Assembly: GCF_001640025.1 (NCBI RefSeq)
Contig: NC_031672.1
Location: 1,178,001 to 1,242,000 of the forward strand
Direction of reading: 5' to 3'
DNA length: 64,000 nucleotides
Source: Sugiyamaella lignohabitans
Taxonomy: Eukaryota > Ascomycota > Dipodascomycetes > Dipodascales > Trichomonascaceae
The notes beneath the pieces are model-generated. The model saw nothing but the letters and a program-made list of their open reading frames with translations. It did not search any database and had not been told where the DNA came from. Numbering within the stretch: the first letter of the stretch is position 1; each line of letters begins with the position of its first letter. The translations under genes were made by a program, and so were the position numbers. This document shows, piece by piece, positions 11,816 to 21,860 of the stretch.

Positions 11816-14800
11816 CAGCAGCGCCACGAAAGGTCAAATTCATTGACAGAGTTTCAAGCTACGACCGCAACGAGCTCTGAATAGTATAACAATCATCGGC
11901 GAGGTTACCAATCGGTTCAAACACTAATAATACCATTTGACACTCGTGGAACCGAGCCAGATAAATGTTAACAGTTTGCTTTCTATGATGTCTCAGATTA
12001 TTGCATTACTATAAAAGATACCGAACGCAAGTCTCACTTGTGTAAGCAGCTATTTGTGGAGAACACCAAATATCAAGTCCGGCATCCATTTCCGGTATGA
12101 GACAGCTGATATGAGACAACCGCGTAAAGTGCACTGTGAATCTACCGATTTCAGCCATTAACAGCAAATCGATATCCGCTTTTGATGTGCATCGATATCA
12201 GTGTATTTTGAAAATTACTGGCTCTCTTTGGATTTTAAGTTATCATATCAAATCTGACCACTTTCTTTCTTTTTATAAGAAAAAATTTTTTTGCCTTTTT
12301 TTCTATTGTCAGAGAATATACCCTATGTGACTTTTCGTCGTATATACCTGAGACAAATATTTTTTACTGGGATTGGGTCGGGGACTTATCGGAACTTTTC
12401 CAATGGGAAGGACAAACCAGTTTGATTTTTATTCCGAAAGCCTTTTGCTAATGCTCCTATGCCAACATCTGTCAACAACGTCATTCCCAACTGTCTCCAG
12501 GTAAGCACAGTTTAACAAGAAAAAGCAATCAACATTGTCCAAGATCCTGTTCAAAAGCAATTATAGCTGCAGCAGACCTATTATTCCAATTATTTCACTA
12601 TGACGATCACGGAGTTTGCCAAAGGCCAGTCTATCACCAAATGGCTCGGTATCAAGGTGACTATTGAGAACGGCAGCGAAAAGAAAGGGGGAAGGAAATT
12701 TTTTTAAAATAAAAAAACTAGATACCACTGATAGAAAGATACCCGGAATTGACATGATACTATCCAAATGTTGACGTGCATAATATTGACATAACCAGTT
12801 TAAGTTTCCGGTTAAACAAAATCCAGTGGCTCGTGTAGCGCTCGGTTCACCCGTACTGTTTTGCACTAGTTTTTACCAGAGTTTTGAAAAAAAAGGAGAC
12901 ACGAACAAGTTTATTTTCTTAGTTTTCTTTTTTTCTTTTGATCTTATACTAAACTATAAAATTGGTCAGATAGAGAAACCAAAAAATGCACATTATCAAA
13001 AAGCAAAAGCAAAAAAAAAAAAAAAATTGAGGGGGTGCTTAAGAAGGGCGGGGGATAAACGAAGTGGGGAACAGCAACAGGGACTTGAGCGAGACCGGAG
13101 AGGGGTTGAAGCAAGGTGAAAAAGCGAGGTGAAAAAGCGAGGTGAAAAAGCGAATTGAAAGAGGAGTTTGGCCAAAAGTCAACAGATGAAGACGAAAAAA
13201 ACAACACGAAAATAAAATGCCAAGAAGAGGTGGGTACAGACAGGAAAGAAGGACGAAAACGGAAACCAACTTTGCATCTGAATTATTACCACCGGAATAA
13301 GCCGAATATCATAGGAGAAAAGTGATGATTCTGATGAGTGATAGATTAATCCGGTTCTTTGGTCAGGTGCTACAGTGTCGATTACTAGTCGTCAGGTGGT
13401 AGGCGGGTTGGGTTGATCAATTAAACCAACCAAAACAGCCGGGTTTGTGAGACAATCGGAAAATCGGAAAACTGCCGCCTGTTGGCGTCGTCTCTCAGTC
13501 ATTAGCAGTAGCAATTATGGAGATTGAATTCTTTATTTTTATTTTTGGGTCCTCATCAACATTTAGGGCCAACCGCCCTACATTTCATCTTGAACATCGG
13601 CCACTCGATTCTCTGATTCCTCCCTCCAGTTTACAAATTAGACCTACTGTGAGGTGGCATCCCTGACCCTAGCGGGCTCGATATCCGTAACTTGGCATTT
13701 CAAAAGCATAGCTTTCAAGTTAATCCTGATATGATACCTGATATCCATGCATTTTTCTGCTGCACCGACAGACAAAGGTATAACTCTTACCGAGCATAAT
13801 ATATTGTTCTATGCATGGCATATGCGGCTTGCTTTCCATTCTGGGTTTAGCCTACCAGTTCCTACCGCTTGCATGCTGCTGATGGTTCCACTGTGCTTCT
13901 GGCTCGGATCGATGTTGCTTTTTGCTCACTAACTGGCTATGATTTGGTTTATGGTACTTTGTACTTCTGAGACATCCCCGACTTGTATATATATTAGAGC
14001 GTGTCTCTCGGGTCCATGTAGGACATGATTATTTTTAGACTCGACTCCAGGATGATCTTTACTTGGACATGAATGTCAAGTCAATTTTTATTTTACCATA
14101 TTTCTCCTGCCTTTTGGACTTGTCTGCATAAACCACATTAGCTTTATTATTTAGGCAGGGTCCTAGATCAGTAGTTGAGCTCGGTGCGAAAATCGTCCCC
14201 GGAAACCTGACTAGCCAAATTGGATTTAAACCACAGTTTTTCCCTGACAAATATTCAAACCAGGCCAAACTGTAAATCAAGCCAAGCTAAAGTACTGGTT
14301 TGACCAGTGAGGTAGGGGACGGGACTTCACTGTTTTGTTTATTAGTCCCTTTGCCATCTATCCATTCACTACTGGGTATTTTGATCTGGTTTACCACTGG
14401 CATCACCAGTGTTTTCTTTCCTTCTTTTCATTCTTCGTTCTGTTCCTTTCTTTTTATTGACTTGCTTGTGTTTTGTTATTATTATTATTTATTTATTGAC
14501 ATACAGGTCGACCGTCGTGGATCCAAAAAGGTGTGCAATTATCCAACCTTGACTAAATTATTAAGTGGGAATCAAAAAAAAGGTATCTAGAAAATATCCG
14601 CAATACCCATTCACTTTCTCTATTTCTTACCCCTCTCTTTTGTATCATTCTTAACATCGTTCTTACTCTCTGATGGATATGGATGTCAGAAAATAACCAG
14701 GGGGTGTGTGCATTCAGAATGTGATTTTAGATTTCAAAAGCAAAAAAAAACAAAATAAAACTAACGACTGCCTTAGATATTGGACCCAAAATATTATTTC

Positions 14801-14919
14801 AAGAAACAATCACCAGTTCTGCATTTGATTATTTGCATGATTAACCGCCTAATGAACGTTTAAACAATTGAGCTCTGCAATATCTGGTCATCGTCTCTTT
14901 CATTTGTGCTATATTACCA

Positions 14920-16475
14920 ATGGAAAGTTCTGAGACTGAAGAAGATCACCGAAAACGACAAAGAAAGAAAAAATATGAATGGGATCATCCTATATCTCCC
15001 CAAGATACATCGCTACAAGACGAATCATCACATTCTGCTCACAGCAGAGAACCAGAGGTTGTTTCTCCTTTGTCCAGACCACGACCCTTGCCAGATATAT
15101 ACAGAACGCAACAACCACTACCCACATTCAGCGAAGCAGTGGTCCATCCTACATCTCCTGAACTGCCAAGAGTTATCAAGAGATACAAATCAGAGGCCGA
15201 CTTGTCATTAACTTTATCCCCTATATACCTGGGTAGAGAAGAAGCCCCCATGTCGAGTGCAATTACAAGCGCTACTCCTTCGTTATCCTTATCGTCGACA
15301 TCCAGTATAGGTACTAGAATTGGCACCAGTACCAGTTTTAGCGAGGGGTCCACTGGCAGCGGAAGTGGTAGCTCCATCTCAAGCTCGAGCTCACAGCAGT
15401 ATTCTAGCGCTCCTTCATTGGCCTCCGCAGGAAGATCTGTTTCACTATCGATCCCTAGGGAGCCAGTGAGATCTAGAAACCGGTCGACTGGTGCTGGTGT
15501 CATGTCTTCTGGAGGAAACGGTCCTGGACCTACTCCTCATCAGAGACAGAGATCTGCTATTGCCTGTCAATATTGTCGACGAAGAAAGGTAAGTGATCTA
15601 ACTTCTATTCACTGTCATTGCAAAACAACAACTAACTTAACTTCCAGATCCGATGTTCGGGGTTCGACCCAGCTGTAGAAAATTCAAAGTGCTCTAATTG
15701 TATTCGATACAACCAACAATGTCTCTTCACACCAGTGAGTTCAGCTGCGATGCACACCTTGGCGATTCCGACTTCTATCCCCTCATATCACACCCCTCCT
15801 AATCAACAGATGTATGGATATCCACTTCCATTGCCACAATCACAAGCTAATTTCCCACCTTCACAGTCGATAAACTATGGTCTTAATCAACCGCCACACC
15901 AACTGGGACACCAAACCCAATCGCCTTCAGGTTCGCCGTATCTATACGCACTTCCACAGGCACCTGTCGGCCCAGAAGAAGAACTGTATCAACGCCAGCA
16001 TTCACAAAGTGAGCAATATTATTATTCAAGTCGGCAAGCACCACCTCCAACGCCACCGACCACCGAGCCAACTCCAGCATTCTCGCCTGTACAACAGCCA
16101 CTATTTACAATGCAACCACTCAGCTATTCGACAGCACGTTCACATGTACAACCGCAAGCACCACCTCCTCCGCCACCGCCGCCACCGCAACCAGCACGAC
16201 CTATACTCCCAAGTGCCTCTATAGACAGCCAGCAGCGAGTGGCAGCTCCACCCATGCGACGACTCTCGGTGCCGGCCCTGAGACCACCGGTGTCTCACGC
16301 CGGCCAAACCCCACTGACGACTCCACCCCCCCTCTTAGAGCAGACCAACCCCCCTATAACCTCATCCACCACCAATCCCACTACGACCACGTCAGCCGAG
16401 ACTCGACCCGAACAGAAAGAGGACCACCAGAAGCAACCGAAACGACGCTTGCAAATATCTGACCTTGTAGAGTAG
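14920..16475 (+). CDS. Zn(II)2Cys6 binuclear-cluster transcription factor (one intron)
   Basis: Coding exons are 14920-15588 and 15648-16475, joined in phase 0 to give 498 residues. The 59-bp intron starts GTAAGT, has ACTAAC inside and ends TTCCAG. Joining restores a complete binuclear cluster at about residues 216-243: CQYC, RRRK, IRC on one side, then CSNC and a final Cys in NQQCLF. Without splicing, translation stops 29 codons into the intron and exon 2. The flanks are disordered: a Ser/Gly-rich N-terminal part, and a Pro/Gln-rich C-terminal part with a run of about eleven prolines. Zn2Cys6 proteins are nuclear, sequence-specific regulators; the target genes cannot be read from sequence. 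The fungal-specific middle domain is not obvious. The gene follows the 9-kb gene-free region and is convergent with the cyclin gene. Confidence 0.88.
15589..15647 (+). other. Intron splitting the zinc-cluster domain
   Basis: 59 bp, donor GTAAGT, branch ACTAAC at 15631-15636, acceptor TTCCAG. The short branch-to-acceptor distance matches the other introns in this window. It falls between the second and third zinc-ligand cysteines. Confidence 0.9.
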
Positions 16476-16572
16476 CCACCTAGAAAATGTTTCGACACGA
16501 CCGTTATGAGTAATAATACCTATTTATAAGCTAATAGTTAATCTGAAGTGTAAATAACGAACCTGATGGCGT

Positions 16573-16710
16573 GCCTCCGGCGGCTGGGGCTCCGCCCCAG
16601 ACCCTGGTTGCTCCTGCTTCGCAGGAGATGGCCAGGACCGTCGACGGAACGACTTGAGCGAAGCGAGAGGAGCAACCAGGGTCTGGGGCGGAGCCCCAGC
16701 CGCCGGAGGC
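16573..16710. repeat. PGE5, type b / type a, between two convergent genes
   Basis: A compact 138-bp element: a left half with the CTCCTGC-TTC-GCAGGAG hairpin, a short spacer containing CCGTCGACGGA, and a type-a right half from 16650. Its two GCCTCC ends lie 97 bp from the transcription-factor stop and 45 bp from the cyclin stop. Confidence 0.92.
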
Positions 16711-16755
16711 AGACTGGGAGAGCGTTTCTTAATCTTTTTGTTGGTTATAGTTTAC

Positions 16756-18012
16756 TTAAATAATGCCATCTACGTGGATGACACGGCGCTTGACGGAGCG
16801 GACATTGACGATGCTGATGGCTTCGTCGTCTTCGGCGGTGAAGCTGCGTTTTCTTTCGGCGGTCAAGCGCACTTCGGAGGGCGCCGGTGTGGCTAGAACC
16901 ACGGCTTCGACAGAGCGTTGTTTGGCTTGAAGAGCTTTCATGTTGGTTTGGAGCTTCTGTTTGATGGCCAGACTAGATCGGATGTATCGCCATTCGTCGC
17001 GGTTGGTCATGTAATAAGCGCCTGTTTGAGGTGGTGTGAATTGTGTTTTAGTGGGTTCGGGTGTGAGTGGCATGTCACACTCGACCTCGACTGGGGATGT
17101 GTCAGAGACCTTGGCAATGGTGACATCGCATGAGTCAGAGGTGCCGGTGCTACAGTTGTATCCGGAAGTGACGTCTTCGCCAGTTGCAGTAAGATCGATG
17201 AAATCACCCCATACAGTGGCATACGAACACTCGTCGAATTTGATATCGGGACCAATGGTCTTAATGCGGTTCTTCCAAGTCTCAGGCTTGACAGAGCCAC
17301 TGCTCAAAAGAAGAGTGCTCCATCGATTGTAAACTTCCTGAGGAACATGGAGTTTCCAGTCAGCAGCCTTGAGAAATTCAATCTCATTATTGCCAAGCTC
17401 TTTGACAGAAAGGCCAGAGATTTTGGACCAAGCACTGATGCTGTAGTTCCTGTCTTGAAGACATTTGGATGCCAGCATTAGACTGGCTAGGAAAGTGCGT
17501 CTCGCACAGCTCAGAGGAGACTTTGCTAGTCTCTTCTGACGAGCCTGTTCGAAAATAAACGGCTTGACGAGAATTAAATAATACAGAGACACTTGAAAAG
17601 TGCTGTACGAGGTTCGTGAGCGTTTGAGCGTCTCTTGGATAAACCGCCGTAGAGGCATTGATTTCTTGGAAGAGCCGCCAGGGTTCTTCCAAATGGCATC
17701 TACCAAGAGAACAGCGGAACCAACCAAAGCCTCGACAAACACAGTCTTTGTATTTTCATGCTTTAATAATTTCGACACAGTTGGCTTGGCCGTTGGCGTC
17801 GGCGCTTTCCTTTCATTTAAAATAGTGATTTCTGGGGATGTGGATGATTCAACTGAAGAAGTAGCTGATTCATAGTCACCAACAGTGGCCGAGCTGAAAA
17901 TGCTAGCCGACGAACCAGTTGATGACGATGAGGATACCAGCGAGTGGGATGGAGAGCTAAGATCCAAAGGCTCATCAGCAGTTAAATCATGCACAGGAAT
18001 TATCGTTAACAT
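16756..18012 (-). CDS. Pho85-type (PCL/Pas1-like) cyclin
   Basis: A 418-residue protein with one cyclin box at about residues 85-245. It is recognised by the family pattern LSCARRTFLASLMLASKCLQ followed by NYSISAWSKISGL, NEIEFLKAADWKLHV. This subfamily (S. pombe Pas1, S. cerevisiae Pcl proteins) activates a Pho85-like CDK controlling G1 events or nutrient responses. The N-terminus is Ser/Thr-rich. The C-terminal third is low in complexity, with several S/T-P sites and a basic stretch (SVKRR) near the end. Start is an ATG at 18012; no intron is needed. The exact PCL subtype is uncertain. The gene is convergent with the zinc-cluster gene and its upstream gap is 3.8 kb. Confidence 0.85.
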   Translation of the reverse strand: MLTIIPVHDLTADEPLDLSSPSHSLVSSSSSTGSSASIFSSATVGDYESATSSVESSTSPEITILNERKAPTPTAKPTVSKLLKHENTKTVFVEALVGSAVLLVDAIWKNPGGSSKKSMPLRRFIQETLKRSRTSYSTFQVSLYYLILVKPFIFEQARQKRLAKSPLSCARRTFLASLMLASKCLQDRNYSISAWSKISGLSVKELGNNEIEFLKAADWKLHVPQEVYNRWSTLLLSSGSVKPETWKNRIKTIGPDIKFDECSYATVWGDFIDLTATGEDVTSGYNCSTGTSDSCDVTIAKVSDTSPVEVECDMPLTPEPTKTQFTPPQTGAYYMTNRDEWRYIRSSLAIKQKLQTNMKALQAKQRSVEAVVLATPAPSEVRLTAERKRSFTAEDDEAISIVNVRSVKRRVIHVDGII

Positions 18013-19872
18013 TATGAATAGTGTGAAGACAGGAGAAAGAGCTTTATCTATGGTGAGTAATCAGGAAATACAAATTACTAACCACAGAATAATAAAAAAA
18101 GAATTCCAAAAAACCAAATAAAAAATCAGAGTAAGAATTAGTCTGTCGAATTAATAGAGGAAATCCAAGATCATTAATAGATTTCCACAATACCAACCAA
18201 AAATAAGATAATAATCACTCTGAAATATTCGTTAAAATACACCAGACAGTTTCCGAAAAATAATAAAAATAATAAAATCAAACAACAATAAATAGAGTCG
18301 TGAGTGGGAGGTCGTTAAAAATAATGAGGAAAAAAAATAAAAAGGTGGTGGCAAATATTATTCTAGGAATGGATCCGAGATTAATATGGGAAAAATGGAT
18401 GATAGATGTTGGAGAAGTTAATAGCACAGGCAGATTACTAAACCAGTCAAGAGGCAAAACAACCAAGTCAGATGAGAGACCTAAATAACCAGGAGAGAAA
18501 TAACAAATGCTATTGCTTCGTTCAACCCTACCAAGGATTAAATATAAATCCAATCCTAAGGAAAAATCAAACTTGGCAATGACAGAAGCCTCAGTAATTA
18601 TAGGTCACACTACCAACAGTGATGCTGGTGGGCGATGAGCTTCGGTGACCAAATCTGTAGCTGGATTAGGCTAGATTAAGCAATATTAAGCCGCCGTGTT
18701 CGGAGGAACTACGCAGTATGAGTCTTTGATACAGGAAGGCGCGGCTGCCGGAGCACGGCAACTGAGGTAAAATATGCGACAAACTGCGAGACTACGGGCG
18801 TACAAGTCCGTGGCGTTATTTTCAGGTTCAGGGTAAGGGTGGTTGGATTGGTTGGGAGTTTTGATGACTCAAAGAATTGATAGTGGTGGTGCGGTACCTA
18901 GTAAATAGCTGGGAAACAAAAACTAGGTGTGTTAATTGCAGGACTCACTATAATGAGAAATAGACACTGTTGATAACGTGATTAAACAGCAGTGTAATAG
19001 TCAACCAAGATCTCTAGAGTGTAAACAATGGACGATAAAGTAAAAAGATGTTGAGATGAGTCGCCAAAAGTTTATCTCGATGAATTTGTAGTTGTAATTT
19101 ACTTGTAACTTATTTGTAGTTGAATGCTGACTTGAATAGAAGAAGTTGATGAAATATAACCAATAATACCGTTGAGGGTTGACTGGCTACCAAGTCAATT
19201 CGATGATGATAACTTAAGAAGTATTAGACAGTGTTGAGAGTGTAGGACGTAATGAAGTCGAACTAAAGAACAAACAATTGATTCATTAATTTATTTAATC
19301 CAAGAATCAAATAAACCAATTGGCAAGTTGCTGTCTGTTCTCTGTTGATTTTTTCTCTTAGTAGGGGCGTGCGGGAAATGACTTAAAAGTAAGTCATTTT
19401 GATTACTCTCTCCTACTAGGTCACTTCAAAATACAAAAAAAAAAAAAATTAACACAACTGAAATATGTTGAAAATAAAATCAAATCAAAAGAAACAAGAC
19501 ACGGAGTCGACAAGGACGAAAAACACGGTCAAAAAATCACAAAACTGATGTAATCGGATGTCGTTTTTAACAAAGTGCCGCGTCAATCGAACCGTACAAA
19601 AAACCAAGATGGGGACGGAAATTATCCAAGAGGTCTCAAAACAACAAAAAAGATGACAATAAATATAACAGCCAATCCGGTGAGTAACAAGCGCTGGCAG
19701 TAGTTGAGTCAGTTCAAGTGACAAAAATCCAACTATAGGACAGCGAAGTACTTCCAGGGTGGTTATTAAATAAAAACCTAAGAACAGAAAAAAAAGTACT
19801 TTGGTTCAAAGAGCGCCCTGGCAAGGTGCGGATGCAGCCAGCTGGTGCAATGCAGCTGCCAACACAAAATTA

Positions 19873-19910
19873 GTCTGTCAGTCAGACAGTCAGACAGTCA
19901 GTCAACTGGT
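19873..19910 (+). repeat. CAGT/CAGACAGT short tandem repeat
   Basis: Imperfect repeats of GTCAGTCAGACAGTCAGACAGT type in an otherwise AT-rich intergenic stretch. No function can be inferred. Confidence 0.6.
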
Positions 19911-21079
19911 AGTCAGCACACCAAATACAATAAAATCAATACAAGAATACTCGCTCGATCGATGCATCTACTTTAGCACGGACGGCACCGACAATGGACT
20001 TATCAAGCCAAGAGATCTCAAAGTCAAACAAACCAAATAATCCCAAATAAAAAACGGATAATACACTCGGAAATAAATAAAAATAATACGTAGAATAATA
20101 CATAGAATAAGATATAGAATAAGATATAATAGATAGATAAATACATAGAAGTAAATAGAAATACTTAGAGCAAATACATAAAAAAAGTTGAACAAACGGC
20201 CAATATAAATCTACAACAAAAACAAAAAACATCGAAAATAAACTGAACAAAAACCAGTGTAAAACAAATAGAACAAACACAGCTATAAAAATATAACGTA
20301 ATTGAAGAAGAACTAACAAAAACAAAAAACAAAAAAAAAACAATCAGAACCGCCCACAGGATGACATCCTAAAAGAACAAATTAGGATATTTCGGCTGAA
20401 CCGACGAGCCCCAAGACCCAATGATAACAATAATAATATCCAGGACACCCGCATCCCGGTCCATGTCGAGTAGAATATTTTTTGATATCCGGTGCATGTA
20501 TTATGACTAGGTTCTCTCCATCGACCTAATCTAAACTTTACAGCTTAGTCCTGGATGTACAGAACGTTGACCAGTATGAGGCAGGTTTGCGTCACCACCG
20601 ACCACCTAGGCACCACACCCAAACCACGTCCAACCCTTACCACGACCTACAAAACCCCCCGCCCATGCTCCTCATCGCACCCTCCCCGCCAACAGTTCCA
20701 CAGCAACCCGTGCAAAAACAACCCAGAAACACCCATCACGGGAACCGAGCAACCACTTAAACCCCACCCTGGTAGTAGTACTCTGGACACAACTGCAAGC
20801 CCAAACTAGCAACAACCCCGCCGCTAGCAAGCCCGCTGGCCAGTCGGCACATACCTGTAGTCATCCTTACCAGCACAACCCTTGCCCATACGGCACTAAC
20901 CGTCCTCGGAAAAAGCAATTCGCAAACCTAACGGCACCGAAGCAGCCAGAAAGAACCGTGCAGCCCAATCGGTTCGGGCATAGTCCCTGTTAGTCTAATA
21001 AGAGTTAATGGTGAGTCAGGCCATCTCACCCACGACCACCGCTCGGGTCGTCACACCCCACTTGGGGCAGGGGGACGTG

Positions 21080-21214
21080 GCCTCCGGCGGCTGGGGCTCT
21101 GCCCCAGACCCCGTGGCTCCTCTCGCTACGCTCGAGTCGGGGCTTACACGGTCCCGGCCACTCCTGCGAAGCAGGAACTACTGGGTCTGGGGCAGCGTCC
21201 AAGCCGCCGGAGGC
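21080..21214. repeat. PGE6, type a / type b, degraded right end
   Basis: Type-a left half 21080-21139, type-b right half from 21161. The right terminal hairpin has lost pairing (GGCAGCGTCCAAG instead of GGCAGCGCCCCAG), one of the few PGEs with a damaged stem. It lies in the IVY1 upstream region, not at a known gene end. Confidence 0.88.
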
Positions 21215-21248
21215 ACACCTGTACAACACCGGTTATTGGCGGGGGTGT

Positions 21249-21476
21249 GCCTCCGGCGGCTGGGGCGCTGCCCCAGACCCCGTTGTGCTCCGCTTCGCGG
21301 AGCGGGCTGGGACCGTGTACGTGTGTGGCTGATTGGGGTCCGGTGCCGGGACGGACTTGGACCCTGCATGGCGGTGCTACCTCCAACTCCCGAGTTCGGC
21401 CACAACACCCACGCACCGACTCGAGCGTAGCGAGAGGAGCCACGGGGTCTGGGGCAGAGCCCCAGCCGCCGGAGGC
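21249..21476. repeat. PGE7, variant inner hairpin / type a
   Basis: The left half has a unique inner hairpin GCTCCGC-TTC-GCGGAGC, different in sequence from types a, b and g but with the same TTC loop. The right half (21417-21476) is type a. It sits 35 bp from PGE6, so the two may be a local duplication or a nested insertion. Confidence 0.88.
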
Positions 21477-21860
21477 GAAACCCACCCCCCAGTAATGACC
21501 CCGGTAGGAGCAGATATCACTGGAGACGGGAGCGTGGCATGTGAAAGGGGGGAGATGGTGGGGCTGAAAAATTAAGAGTGCAGATGGTGAAGTAGCGGAC
21601 CACGTTCAGATTGAGATTGAGATTAGTATTGGGAGCTGAGATAACTCGCCAAAAGAGGAGCAGTGACTGGCAGGAGCGTGTCTGGTTTTGTTCGTGTGTT
21701 TTGGAAGAAACGAAAGTGGAAGTCAGGAGACTGGCTGATTGATTTTGGGATTTAATTCGTGCAGTTGCACGGGTTGTGGCCGAGTTTAAATAGGCCGTTA
21801 AACCTACGGGAGGTCAGTGGAGTGTGTGGAGTGGATCGATCTGTGGTGATTTTTGGGACT

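Larger units (their letters stand above)
5989..14919. other. Nine-kilobase AT-rich gene-free region
   Basis: No open frame here starts with ATG, has credible length and resembles a known protein. No tRNA or rRNA is visible and there is no PGE. Poly-A/T tracts are frequent (for example 10206-10330, 12270-12300, 13010-13026). Small tandem repeats occur at 6788-6845, 8353-8424, 8428-8450, 8760-8800 and 11758-11815. Two zones (7447-8314 and 11626-12108) have reading frames that stay fairly open with a few stops, but stretches of about 60 codons are expected by chance in this much sequence. The region could be a large promoter for the transcription-factor gene at 14920, a centromere, or a site of lost genes. 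Confidence 0.5.
18013..21860. promoter_or_regulatory. Cyclin-IVY1 divergent intergenic region
   Basis: No gene is seen in 3.8 kb. The left part is very AT-rich with poly-A/T tracts (19430-19450, 20320-20340) and TAGAATAA-type repeats (20085-20140). A block at about 18640-18860 is richer in GC and has small inverted repeats. A C-rich stretch (20600-21000) precedes PGE6 and PGE7 (21080-21476). An open frame at 20555-20809 is low-complexity Thr/Pro-rich and not convincing. Confidence 0.45.

Noticed and set aside
16573..16710. Target-site duplications flanking PGEs
   Set aside because: I compared flanks of several elements (PGE4, 5, 8, 16, 20) and saw no consistent direct repeat, only the T/A that completes TGCCTCC...GGAGGCA.
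21759..21860. 34-codon N-terminal extension of IVY1
   Set aside because: It starts with GTG; the first ATG in frame is at 21861. The same reasoning removed TTG-started extensions of RRP4 (28929), NPL3 (29305), UBX2 (38974) and the 52363 gene (52288).
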